A DNA stretch of 64,000 nt from Candidatus Omnitrophota bacterium (GTDB taxonomy: Bacteria > Omnitrophota > Gorgyraeia > 2-02-FULL-51-18), in the NCBI GenBank assembly GCA_022072175.1, contig JAJVIE010000001.1, positions 122,718-186,717 on the forward strand, written 5' to 3'. Position numbers and translations under genes: made by a program. The notes below the pieces were generated by a model, which made no database searches, had not been told where the DNA came from, and saw nothing but the letters and a program-made list of their open reading frames with translations. Position 1 is the first letter of the stretch; each line of letters opens with the position of its first letter. This document shows positions 52,840-61,522 of the stretch, one piece after another.

Positions 52840-54731
52840 AACACCTGCCCCCTCTGCCCTGGATCATCCTCTTCTCGCCGCTGGTGGCGGCGGCGCTCAT
52901 CACGCTGACCTCTCTACGAGCCCCCAAGCGCGCCGCGGGCCTGGCCCTGACCGGCATCCTGGTGTCGCTGGCCGCGACGGTGGCGATGTTCGTGTTCCAC
53001 AGCCAGAACACCCTGATGCCCGCCGAGACGACTTACACCTGGATCGCGGCCGGTCCGGTAAGGATCGAGTTCGGGTTCCTCATCGATCAACTGTCCCTCT
53101 TGATGCTCCTCATCGTCACGGGTGTCGGCAGCTGCATTTTCCTCTACTCGACCGGCTACATGCACGGCGACCCCAGCTACGCCCGTTTCTTCGCCTCACT
53201 GTCGCTGTTCGCGTTCTCGATGCTGGGCATCGTGCTGGCCAACAATTTCATCATGCTCTTCGTGTTCTGGGAGCTGGTGGCCGTCAGCTCCTACCTCTTG
53301 ATCGGATTCTGGTTCGAGAAGCCCTCCGCCGCGGACGCCGGCAACAAAGCCTTCATCGTCAACCGTCTGGCGGATTTCGGCATGGTGCTGGGTATCTTCA
53401 CGGTGTGGACCCTCTCCGGTGCGGCCGGCGAGAGGACGTTCGGTTTCACGGCCCTCTCTCACATCTACCCCGATGCGCTCCGGAGCGGCCTCATCGCCCC
53501 CGGCCTGGCGGCTGTGGGAGCGCTCCTGGTGTTCTGCGGTGTGGCGGGTAAATCCGCCCAGTTCCCTCTCTACATCTGGCTACCCGACGCCATGGAAGGA
53601 CCCACGCCGGTCAGCGCGCTGATCCATGCGGCTACCATGGTCGCCGCCGGCGTGTACATGATGGCGCGTGTGTTCTTCATCGTCGAGGGTCTGCCCCAGG
53701 CGCTGGAGGTCATCGCGGTCATCGGAGCGGTCACCGCGACGCTCGCGGGCCTCTTGGCCCTGGTGCAGAACGACATCAAGAAGATCCTCGCCTACTCGAC
53801 GGTCAGCCAGCTCGGCTACATGGTGTTGGCGCTCGGTCTGGGCGGTACAACGCCGGCGATGTACCACCTGACGACGCACGCTTTCTTCAAAGCCCTGCTC
53901 TTCCTCGGCGCGGGCTCGATGATCCACGCCCTGCACACGCAGGACATCTGGCACATGGGCGGTCTGGCGCGCAAGATGCCCGTGACGGCTTGGACGTTCG
54001 TGATCGGGACGCTCGCGCTGTGCGGCCTGCCGCCGTTGTCGGGCTTCTTCAGCAAGGACGAGATCCTCACCGTGGCTTATGACCACAACAAGGCGTTGTA
54101 CGCGGTGGCGCTCTTCAACGCGGGTCTGACGGCCTTCTACATGACCCGCGCTTTGTGGGTGGCCGTGCTCGGCAAGGAGCGCTCTCACGGTCACGGACAC
54201 GGCCACCATCCGGCGCACGAGTCGCCCGCGGTGATGACGGTCCCCTTGATCGTGCTGGCGGTCCTGTCGGTGGTCGGCGGTTTCATCGGTATCCCCGCCT
54301 GGATCCAGAGCGCCCACCACCATGGCGAAGCCCATCACGGCATACACCTCAACCTCACCGTGGCGGTCAGTTCGGTCTTGGCCGCGGCGGCGGGCTTGAT
54401 GGGCGGTTCCCTGCTGTATGCCCGGCACAAGGGCTCGGAGGACCCCCTGGCACGCGCCCTGGGGCCGGTCCACACGCTCCTGGTCAACAAGTACTATCTC
54501 GATGACTTCTTCGCGGGACTGGGCAACTTCTTCCAACGTACCGTGGCCGGCGTCCTCTCGTGGTTCGACGTGCAGGTGGTCATCCGCCGCGGTGTCGACG
54601 GAGTGGCCGGACTGACGGCGGGTTTCGGCGGCCTGGTGCGCCGGGCTCAGACCGGACGGGCCCAGACCTACGCGCTGATGTTCGGAGCCGGCGTCATCGC
54701 GCTCGTCTACTGTGTGGTGATGCGCTCATGA
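52833..54731 (+). CDS. nuoL: NADH-quinone oxidoreductase subunit L
   Basis: The 632-residue antiporter-like subunit starts at GTG inside the nuoK end. It has FWELVAVSSYLLIGFWFEKP, WLPDAMEGPTPVSALIHAATM and LVQNDIKKILAYSTVSQLGY, with the proton-path Glu and Lys in place. The His-rich loop HGHGHGHHPAHE in the second half is unusual, but lies outside the channel. The last helices and lateral arm are present. Confidence 0.95.
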   Translation: MVEHLPPLPWIILFSPLVAAALITLTSLRAPKRAAGLALTGILVSLAATVAMFVFHSQNTLMPAETTYTWIAAGPVRIEFGFLIDQLSLLMLLIVTGVGSCIFLYSTGYMHGDPSYARFFASLSLFAFSMLGIVLANNFIMLFVFWELVAVSSYLLIGFWFEKPSAADAGNKAFIVNRLADFGMVLGIFTVWTLSGAAGERTFGFTALSHIYPDALRSGLIAPGLAAVGALLVFCGVAGKSAQFPLYIWLPDAMEGPTPVSALIHAATMVAAGVYMMARVFFIVEGLPQALEVIAVIGAVTATLAGLLALVQNDIKKILAYSTVSQLGYMVLALGLGGTTPAMYHLTTHAFFKALLFLGAGSMIHALHTQDIWHMGGLARKMPVTAWTFVIGTLALCGLPPLSGFFSKDEILTVAYDHNKALYAVALFNAGLTAFYMTRALWVAVLGKERSHGHGHGHHPAHESPAVMTVPLIVLAVLSVVGGFIGIPAWIQSAHHHGEAHHGIHLNLTVAVSSVLAAAAGLMGGSLLYARHKGSEDPLARALGPVHTLLVNKYYLDDFFAGLGNFFQRTVAGVLSWFDVQVVIRRGVDGVAGLTAGFGGLVRRAQTGRAQTYALMFGAGVIALVYCVVMRS

Positions 54732-56212
54732 CCGCGCTCGGTCCCGTCTCTTGGGTGCTCTTGTCGCCGGTCCTCGGGGCCGTGGCGATGCTGTTCGTGC
54801 CCAAGGACCGCGAACGCCTGCTCAAGACCATCGCGCTGGCCGCCTCGGCGGTGTCGATGCTCCTGGCCGCCTGGGTGTACTGGCAGTACGATCGCTCGGC
54901 GGCGGGCTATCAGTTCGTGGACAAGATCGAGTGGGTGCCCATGCTAGGCATCTCCTATCATGTCGGCGTGGACGGCATCAACGCCACCCTGCTCTTGATG
55001 ACCGCCATTCTCTCCTTCACCGGCGTCATCGTCACCTTCGGTGTGCATGACCGGCTCAAGGACTATCTGATCTTCTATCTCTTCCTGATAGCGGGCTGTC
55101 TCGGAGTGCTGTGCGCGCTCGACATTTTCTTCATCTACTTCTTCTACGAGTGCGCGGTGGTTCCGGTGTTCCCGCTCATCGGCGTCTGGGGATCCGGCAA
55201 CAAGGCCTACGCGACGATGAAACTCACCCTCTACCTCACGCTCGGCGCGGTGCTGGCGCTCATCGCGATCTTCGGACTGTACTTCGCCACAGGCCTGAGG
55301 ACCTTCGACCTGGTGGCGATCGAGGCGGCGGTGCGACAGACGCCGCTGGCCCCGTCCTTCCAGGCGTGGGCATTCCCTCTCATCATGATCGGTTTCGGTG
55401 TGATCCTGACGCTGTGGCCCCTGCACACCTGGTCGCCCATGGGTTACGCGGCCGCGCCGACCTCGGTCAGCATGCTCCACGCCGGCGTGCTCAAGAAACT
55501 CGGGGCCTACGCGATCATCCGTCTGGGTCTCGGCCTCATGCCGGACGGAGCCGCGCAATGGATGCCTTATGTAGCCTGGATCGCGGTCATCAACATCGTC
55601 TACTGCGGGTTGGTGGCGTTCCGCCAGCAGGACCTCAAGTACATCCTCGGCTACTCCAGCTGCAGTCATATGGGCTACATCCTCCTGGGACTTGCCTGCC
55701 TGACGCCCACCGCGCTCAACGGCACCGTTTTCTTCATGTTCGCGCACGGCATCATGGCGGCGCTCAGCTTCGCTCTGGTGGGATTCATCTACCACCAGAC
55801 CCACACCCGTGACCTCAGCGACTGGGGTGGATTGGGCAAGAAGATGCCGCTCATCGGCACGCTCTTCGTGATGGTCTCGATGGCCTCGGCGGGCTTGCCG
55901 GGTTTCGCCAATTTCATCGGAGAGGTGATGATCCTCATGGGCGCTTGGGACACGCATCGCATCCCCGCGATCTTCGCGGTGGGCGGTCTTGTGATCACCG
56001 CCGGCTACATGCTGCGCACCGTCCGCGGGGCGATCCAGGGCCCCCTGGACCCGCGCTGGGCCTCCCTGCACGACGCCCGCGGCTGGGAGCGTCTGCCGTA
56101 CGTCCTTTTGATCGTGATCCTGATCGTGGTGGGTTGTCTGCCGTCGCTCTTGCTACCGACCATCGAGTCGGGTACGCGGCCGATCGTGCAGACATGGACC
56201 TGGCTGAGCTAG
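54728..56212 (+). CDS. nuoM: NADH-quinone oxidoreductase subunit M
   Basis: The 494-residue protein has the antiporter-like pattern FFYECAVVPVFPLIGVWG, WSPMGYAAAPTSVSMLHAGV, KYILGYSSCSHMGYI. The usual LPDAH motif of many NuoM proteins is a variant here (WSPMGYA). It starts at ATG 54728, overlapping nuoL by four bases; the longer upstream frame lies inside nuoL. Confidence 0.93.
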   Translation: MTALGPVSWVLLSPVLGAVAMLFVPKDRERLLKTIALAASAVSMLLAAWVYWQYDRSAAGYQFVDKIEWVPMLGISYHVGVDGINATLLLMTAILSFTGVIVTFGVHDRLKDYLIFYLFLIAGCLGVLCALDIFFIYFFYECAVVPVFPLIGVWGSGNKAYATMKLTLYLTLGAVLALIAIFGLYFATGLRTFDLVAIEAAVRQTPLAPSFQAWAFPLIMIGFGVILTLWPLHTWSPMGYAAAPTSVSMLHAGVLKKLGAYAIIRLGLGLMPDGAAQWMPYVAWIAVINIVYCGLVAFRQQDLKYILGYSSCSHMGYILLGLACLTPTALNGTVFFMFAHGIMAALSFALVGFIYHQTHTRDLSDWGGLGKKMPLIGTLFVMVSMASAGLPGFANFIGEVMILMGAWDTHRIPAIFAVGGLVITAGYMLRTVRGAIQGPLDPRWASLHDARGWERLPYVLLIVILIVVGCLPSLLLPTIESGTRPIVQTWTWLS

Positions 56213-56264
56213 GTCGCAACACCCGTCCCCGCGGGCGGGCCATATCGCAACAAGGAGCTGTGTC

Positions 56265-57695
56265 TTGGACCTGAACTGGTCTCTTTTGAGCGTTGAGCTG
56301 GGCCTCGTGGCTTTGGCCGTGGGCTGTCTCCTGCTCGACCTGTGGCTGCCGGACGACGAACGCCGCGGACGAACGATGTCGGCCGTAGCACTGAGCGGCG
56401 TACTGACTCTCCTGGCCTGGCATGCCTGCCGCTGGGGACTCTTCGGCACCACGTTCGGCGGCAGTTATGTGCTGGACGGACCTGCCTACTTCTTCAAGAC
56501 CATCTTCCTCCTGTCCGGCGCGATGGCCCTCTATCTGATCCGCGGTTACCAGCCTCATCTCAAGCGCGGGCACGCGGAGATCTCTCTATTGGTACTCTTC
56601 AGTCAGATCGGCCTGTCGTTCCTGGCTTCGGCCAACGACCTGCTCCTGCTTTTTGTGTCGCTCGAGATCCTGACCGTGTCGCTGTATGTCATGACCGCCT
56701 ATCTGAGGGACAATGCCTCCTCCATCGAAGCGGGCGTCAAGTACCTTGTCCTGGGCGCGCTCTCAACGGCGATCTTCGTGTTCGGGGCCAGCTTCGTCTA
56801 TGGTACGACGGCCGCCACGACCTTCCCGGCCATGGCCGCCGCGTTGAGCTCGGGGGTGCCCCCGGCGTTCCTGTTCGGCATGGTGCTGATGGTCTGTTCG
56901 CTGGGCTTCAAGATCTCGATGGTCCCTTTCCAGCTGTGGGCGCCGGACATCTACCAGGGCGCCCCGACACCGGTGACCGGCTATCTGGCTACGGCCTCGA
57001 AGGCCGCTGGATTCGCGGCCTTGCTGCGCCTGACCCTGACGGTGTTCGCCCCCGCCGAACAGGCCCTCGCCTCGGTCTTCGCGGTACTGGCGGCTGTCAC
57101 CATCCTCTACGGTAATCTCGGCGCTATCCCTCAGACCAACATCAAGCGTCTGTTGGCCTACTCGAGCATCGGCCACGCGGGCTATCTGCTCATCGGCCTT
57201 GCGACGCTCTCGAGCACGGGCAAAGCCGCGATCCTCTACTACCTCTTGAGCTATCTCTTCGGTAGTGCCGCGGTGTTCCTGGTGATCGTGGCCGTCTGCA
57301 GGAACTCGGACGAGATCTCGGAGTTCGCGGGACTCTCTCGCCGCTCGCCGCTACTGGCGGCGGGTATGATGCTGGGACTCCTGTCCCTGGCTGGCGTGCC
57401 GCCTTTGGGAGGCTTTTTCGGCAAGTTCCTCGTGCTTTTCTCCGCGGCGGAGTCCGGACTGATGTGGCTGGTGGCGCTCGGCGTGGTCAACGTCGTCGTT
57501 TCGCTCTACTACTACCTCAAGGTCGTCAAGGCCATGTACCTCGACGATGCCCTCGACCGTTCCCCGATGGCGCTCTCGATCGGTCAGCGCCTGATGCAGT
57601 GGTCCGCCTTGGCGGGCATCTTCGCGTTGGGTATCCTGCAGGGGCCTTTCACGGCTTTCGCCGTCGAATCTCTCCGCTCCGTACTCCGCTCCTAA
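56265..57695 (+). CDS. nuoN: NADH-quinone oxidoreductase subunit N
   Basis: The 476-residue third antiporter-like subunit has LFVSLEILTVSLYVMTAYLR, FQLWAPDIYQGAPTPVTGYL and IKRLLAYSSIGHAGYLL. It starts at TTG with AAGGAG eight bases upstream. Its stop overlaps the stop of the convergent treT-like gene by three bases, so the two transcripts end into each other. Confidence 0.94.
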   Translation: MDLNWSLLSVELGLVALAVGCLLLDLWLPDDERRGRTMSAVALSGVLTLLAWHACRWGLFGTTFGGSYVLDGPAYFFKTIFLLSGAMALYLIRGYQPHLKRGHAEISLLVLFSQIGLSFLASANDLLLLFVSLEILTVSLYVMTAYLRDNASSIEAGVKYLVLGALSTAIFVFGASFVYGTTAATTFPAMAAALSSGVPPAFLFGMVLMVCSLGFKISMVPFQLWAPDIYQGAPTPVTGYLATASKAAGFAALLRLTLTVFAPAEQALASVFAVLAAVTILYGNLGAIPQTNIKRLLAYSSIGHAGYLLIGLATLSSTGKAAILYYLLSYLFGSAAVFLVIVAVCRNSDEISEFAGLSRRSPLLAAGMMLGLLSLAGVPPLGGFFGKFLVLFSAAESGLMWLVALGVVNVVVSLYYYLKVVKAMYLDDALDRSPMALSIGQRLMQWSALAGIFALGILQGPFTAFAVESLRSVLRS

Positions 57696-58909
57696 AGACT
57701 GACCTGGTCTCCAGGGCTCTCCAGGGAGATGAAGAGCAGTAGATAGTCCCTGAGCTGACGTGTCGCCAGAAAACACCTCCGGACGTGTTCGCGTCCGTTC
57801 TCCCCGAGCTGAACGGCCATCCCGGGATCCTGGAACAATTGCTTGATCCAATAAGCCGTCCCCTCGTCCGAATGCGCCAAGAGGCCTGTCTTGCGGTGCG
57901 AGATCTGCAGAGGGATCCCCCCGACGGGGCTGGCGATGACCGGGCGCCCCTTCCAGAGCGCCTCCGTGACAGTGAGCCCGAAACCCTCCCGGTGGGCCCT
58001 CTGCAGGATCACCGCCGAAGCGCGCTGGATCGCGTTGATCTCAGCGTGTCGCGTATGAGGCAGACGAAGCAGGTGGATGAGCGGGTCGTGACGGATCTCC
58101 TCACGAATGCGATCGTACACGTCCTCTCCGCCGGGCTCATCGTCGGCCGGCGCGCCGACGATGAGCAAGCGCGCGTCGACGGCCTTCCCGGCCAAGCGGA
58201 AAGAACGGATCGCGCCGACCGGATCACTGTGGGTATCCAAACGGCAGATCTGCGTGATCAAGGGCTTGTCATTCGGGATCTGCAGACGCTCCAGCACGGC
58301 ACTGATCTCCTCGGGCGCCATCAGACGGTTCTTCTCGTTGAGAGGGTCGATGGATGGATGGATCACGGCCTGAGGCCGCTCGAGGTCCTGCGCGAACGAC
58401 GGGGAGCCCGTGACGGTCATCTCGTAGGAACCGACGATGCCGCGCATGAAGTTCCATACCACAGGGTCCGGCTGGGACAGGTCCAGATGGGACCTCCAGA
58501 CCCAGCGTGAACCGGGCCTGCGGCCGCGGACCAGGCCCGCGGGTTCGGGGTCGTGCACCATCACCAGATCGTGATCGGCCGGTAGAACGCCGAGGTTCTC
58601 CTCTTGGACGCGCAGATACAGGTCGTAATCGCGCAGTTCGAAGCGCTCGTACCCGCCCTGCAGGGCCTGACGCATCTTGCGAACGACCGTATGGAAATCC
58701 TCTCCGCCCTTGATGACCTCCCAGCGCGCTTCCAAGCCGAGCTCCCGGAACAGCGGCATCAGAAAATGCAGTGTTTCCGCGACGGTGCCTCCGACAGCGG
58801 TCGAGTTGACGTGCAGGAGACGGCGGCCCTTGAGCCTGTCGCCCAGGAAGCGCACCTCATCCAGCGTCTGGGGGCCGGCAACGGCCCGGTAATCGCTAAG
58901 AACCGGCAT
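57692..58909 (-). CDS. treT: TreT-like trehalose synthase (GT4)
   Basis: The 405-residue enzyme follows TreT closely: LLHVNSTAVGGTVAETLHFL, ARWEVIKGGEDFHTVVRKM, VMVHDPEPAGLV, WVWRSHLDLSQPDP and HPSIDPLNEKN. The donor site is REGFGLTVTEALWKGRPVI. TreT makes trehalose reversibly from ADP- or UDP-glucose and glucose. The start at 58909 overlaps the DUF5752 gene by 14 bases; the longer frame upstream lies in that gene. Confidence 0.85.
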   Translation of the reverse strand: MPVLSDYRAVAGPQTLDEVRFLGDRLKGRRLLHVNSTAVGGTVAETLHFLMPLFRELGLEARWEVIKGGEDFHTVVRKMRQALQGGYERFELRDYDLYLRVQEENLGVLPADHDLVMVHDPEPAGLVRGRRPGSRWVWRSHLDLSQPDPVVWNFMRGIVGSYEMTVTGSPSFAQDLERPQAVIHPSIDPLNEKNRLMAPEEISAVLERLQIPNDKPLITQICRLDTHSDPVGAIRSFRLAGKAVDARLLIVGAPADDEPGGEDVYDRIREEIRHDPLIHLLRLPHTRHAEINAIQRASAVILQRAHREGFGLTVTEALWKGRPVIASPVGGIPLQISHRKTGLLAHSDEGTAYWIKQLFQDPGMAVQLGENGREHVRRCFLATRQLRDYLLLFISLESPGDQVSL

Positions 58910-59576
58910 CGGGCACCGTCGCTCCGAGACGTCTTTCGACCTCCTCGAGGATGCGCGCTCGAAGCGCCTCCATGGAGTGGCTGTAGGGGTCCAGCCGGCT
59001 GATCCGTTCGGCCAACTCCCGCTCGTCCAAGCATCCCGACAACCAGTCCGAGAAGTCGTTGGTGCCCAGGGGTGGCCGGAGCAGGGCTTCGAAGATGTGG
59101 TAATAAAGCGATTGTACGCTGACCTTGCGCAAGCAGTCCGAGAACTCACGCAGGTCCTTGGCCGTGTAGGGCGTCGGGATGTTGTACAGGCTCGACGTCA
59201 AGAACACGAACTCCTCCCCGGAGCCCGCTTCCCGTGCGGCACCCTTCGGCTCCGACTCAAGAACGGGTTCCAGCACAGCGGCAAGAGCCTCCCGCAGGTC
59301 CTTGAGCGTGTGATAGCGGTAGACGTCAACGGCGGCCAACTTCTCGGCCACAGGCTCGTTCTTGAGGACCTGGCGGACCCAATCGGCGAAGTCGTTGGTC
59401 GGTTCGCTCAGGTCGCCCGGCCATTGCAGGGAATGGTGGGTGTGGTGGTAGATCGAAGCTTCCGGGACGGCCCGGATACCCTCGTAGAGCTCCCGGAGAT
59501 CATGGGCCTTGCGGCCGGTCATGAAGACCAGCGCCAGCTCGGTACGAAAATAGAAGGACCTGTCGCTCTTGGGCAT
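58896..59576 (-). CDS. DUF5752 protein with an internal duplication
   Basis: The 226-residue protein consists of two copies of one domain. FYFRTELALVFMTGRKAHDL to TNDFADWVRQVL and DVYRYHTLKDLREAL in the first half match FVFLTSSLYNIPTPYTAKDL to TNDFSDWLSGCL and DPYSHSMEALRARIL in the second. The family has no assigned activity but commonly sits next to TreT-type genes, as here. The start at 59576 has no ribosome site; an operator-like palindrome adjoins it. Confidence 0.75.
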   Translation of the reverse strand: MPKSDRSFYFRTELALVFMTGRKAHDLRELYEGIRAVPEASIYHHTHHSLQWPGDLSEPTNDFADWVRQVLKNEPVAEKLAAVDVYRYHTLKDLREALAAVLEPVLESEPKGAAREAGSGEEFVFLTSSLYNIPTPYTAKDLREFSDCLRKVSVQSLYYHIFEALLRPPLGTNDFSDWLSGCLDERELAERISRLDPYSHSMEALRARILEEVERRLGATVPDAGS

Positions 59577-59577
59577 G

Positions 59578-59597
59578 CTGTGGTGATTTTACCACAG
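59578..59597 (-). promoter_or_regulatory. Extended -10 promoter inside a palindrome before the DUF5752-treT operon
   Basis: The plus strand reads CTGTGGT-GATTTT-ACCACAG, a perfect 7-6-7 inverted repeat ending one base from the ATG. On the minus strand it contains TGGTAAAAT, an extended -10 form. Transcription would begin about three bases before the ATG, so a bound repressor would cover both the promoter and start codon. Confidence 0.55.
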
Positions 59598-59623
59598 GAC
59601 AGGAGCCCCGGACGCAGACCTCC

Positions 59624-59660
59624 AAAAGAACGGCCGCCCGCTGTGCTCGCGGACGGCCGT
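59624..59660 (-). terminator. Rho-independent terminator after glnK
   Basis: On the minus strand a 12-base stem (59660-59649 with 59641-59630, one mismatch) and a 7-base loop are followed by TCTTTT. It lies 25 bases after the glnK stop and would end the amtB-glnK transcript. Confidence 0.8.
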
Positions 59661-59685
59661 GGATACTACCGATCCGATCGGCCGA

Positions 59686-60027
59686 TCAGCCGATCGCGTT
59701 CTTGCCGGTCTCTCCAGTGCGGATACGGAGCACCTCGTGCAGGTCGAGTACGAAGACCTTGCCGTCCCCGATCTGACCGGTCCGCGCGCCCTGGACGATC
59801 GCGTCCACGGCGGGCTTGACGTAGTCGTCGTTGACGGCGATCTCGATCTTGAGCTTCTTGAGCAGGCTCCCCGCTTCCTTGTGACTGCGGTAGACCTCCG
59901 AGATGCCCTTCTGACGGCCTCGCCCAAGGACGTTGGTCACGGTGACCAGGTGGATGTCCTTCTCGGTGAGCCGGTCGAGCACCTCGTCGAGGCGGTCGGG
60001 CTGGATGATCGCTACGATGTATTTCAT
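59686..60027 (-). CDS. glnK: P-II nitrogen regulatory protein (GlnK/GlnB)
   Basis: The 113-residue protein starts MKYIVAIIQPDRLDEV and has the P-II core GRGRQKG and GDGKVFVLDLHEVLRIRTGE. The T-loop is atypical: where other P-II proteins have RGAEY with the uridylylated Tyr51, this one has RSHKE, with Glu51, so the usual modification is not possible. Tyr46 remains. It lies ten bases after amtB, the classic amtB-glnK pair, and would plug the channel. GGGAGG supports the ATG at 60027. Confidence 0.93.
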   Translation of the reverse strand: MKYIVAIIQPDRLDEVLDRLTEKDIHLVTVTNVLGRGRQKGISEVYRSHKEAGSLLKKLKIEIAVNDDYVKPAVDAIVQGARTGQIGDGKVFVLDLHEVLRIRTGETGKNAIG

Positions 60028-60037
60028 GTCGCCTCCC

Positions 60038-61372
60038 TTAGTCCAGCTGGGTATAACCCGACTCACGATGCTGAGTCAGGTCGAGACCGATCTTCTCGTG
60101 CTGTTCGCTCACGCGCAGTCCGAGGACCAGGTCCACGATCTTGAGGAGCACGAACGACACGACGAACGCGTATCCGGCCGTGATGAGGACGGCCTTGACC
60201 TGCACCCAAACGAGGCCCGGATTGCCGTAGAAGAGCCCGTCGGCTCCGGCGGGGTTGACCGATTTGCTGGCCCACAATCCCGTGGCGATGGCTCCCCAGA
60301 TCCCTCCGATGCCGTGCACGCCGAACGCGTCGAGCGAGTCATCGTACCCGAGCTTCGGCTTGACGACCGCGACGAAGAAATAACAGATCAACGACACTCC
60401 GATGCCGATCCAAATGGCGTCCATCGGACTGACGAATCCCGCCGCGGGCGTGATCGCCACGAGTCCGCCGACCGCGCCGGTGATCATACCCAGCATCGTC
60501 GGGTGAGCGTTGAACTTCCAATCGAGGACGGCCCAGGTCAGGCCAGCGGCCGCGGCGGCCACGTGAGTGGCTACGAACGCGTTACCGGCCAGTCCGCCGG
60601 AACCGAGCGCGCTGCCCGCGTTGAATCCGAACCAACCGAACCACAAGAGACCCGCTCCGAGCACCGCGAACGGCAGATTGTGCGGGGGCGAGAGCCTGTC
60701 GGGATAGCCCGTACGGCGGCCCAGCACCAGCGCGGCCACGAGGGCCGCCACACCTGCGTTGATGTGCACGACCGCTCCGCCGGCGAAATCCAGAGCACCC
60801 ATCTGGCGGATGAACCCTCCAACCGCCCAGACCCAGTGGCACACCGGCGAATACACCAGCGCCGCCCACAACAGCGAGAACACGCAGAACGCCGAGAACT
60901 TCATGCGTTCAGCGAACGCGCCGAGGATCAGCGCGGGCGTGATGATCGCGAACATGCACTGGTAGACCATGAAGACCTGATGAGGGATCGTGGCGCTGTA
61001 GTCCGGATTGGGGGCTTGACCGACGCCGGCCAATCCCGCCCAAGCGAGGCTGCCGATCACACCCTTGATGTCCGGTCCGAAGGCCAGCGAGTAGCCGACG
61101 ACGACCCAGTACAGCGTGATGATGCACATCATCATGAAGCACTGCATCAGGATGGAGAGGATGTTCTTCTTGCGGACCAAACCGCCGTAGAAGAACGCCA
61201 AAGCCGGGGTCATCAAGAGCACGAGCGCCGCGCTCGTGAGGATCCAGGCGGTGTCTCCGCCGGATACGGCGCCGACCGCATCCTCGGCATGGGCCGTGCC
61301 CGCGCCAAGAACACCGGCGAACGCCGCGGCCAGCACGCTGAGCGGCCGGATCCGTCCGTTCGAATGGTTCAT
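60038..61372 (-). CDS. amtB: Ammonium transporter AmtB
   Basis: The 444-residue protein has a signal-like first segment, eleven membrane helices and the twin pore His in HINAGVAALVAALVLG and FGVHGIGGIWG, plus the FNAGSA region. AAGGAGG precedes the ATG at 61372. It moves ammonium into the cell and is coupled to the P-II gene. Confidence 0.95.
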   Translation of the reverse strand: MNHSNGRIRPLSVLAAAFAGVLGAGTAHAEDAVGAVSGGDTAWILTSAALVLLMTPALAFFYGGLVRKKNILSILMQCFMMMCIITLYWVVVGYSLAFGPDIKGVIGSLAWAGLAGVGQAPNPDYSATIPHQVFMVYQCMFAIITPALILGAFAERMKFSAFCVFSLLWAALVYSPVCHWVWAVGGFIRQMGALDFAGGAVVHINAGVAALVAALVLGRRTGYPDRLSPPHNLPFAVLGAGLLWFGWFGFNAGSALGSGGLAGNAFVATHVAAAAAGLTWAVLDWKFNAHPTMLGMITGAVGGLVAITPAAGFVSPMDAIWIGIGVSLICYFFVAVVKPKLGYDDSLDAFGVHGIGGIWGAIATGLWASKSVNPAGADGLFYGNPGLVWVQVKAVLITAGYAFVVSFVLLKIVDLVLGLRVSEQHEKIGLDLTQHRESGYTQLD

Positions 61373-61427
61373 GAGTTGCCTCCTTGGAATCGTCCCGGCA
61401 TCCGGGTACCCAGAGAGTCTATCCGGG

Positions 61428-61457
61428 CATATTTCGGATATGTTACGAAGTCGTAAC
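61428..61457. promoter_or_regulatory. Paired palindromes upstream of amtB
   Basis: CATAT-TTCGG-ATATG (61428-61442) is followed at once by GTTACGA-AG-TCGTAAC (61442-61457), both perfect. They lie 56-85 bases before the amtB ATG and could be a nitrogen-regulator site. No sigma54 -24/-12 pair is seen. Confidence 0.45.
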
Positions 61458-61522
61458 GTTGGAACGGCCCTACCTTAGGGGGCTGCGAGCGCTGATCGCA
61501 CCGGGCCCGAGGCCCGGACGGA

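Noticed and set aside
59933..61456. 507-codon plus-strand open frame opposite amtB
   Set aside because: It is rich in Arg, His and Asp only because it mirrors hydrophobic amtB codons.
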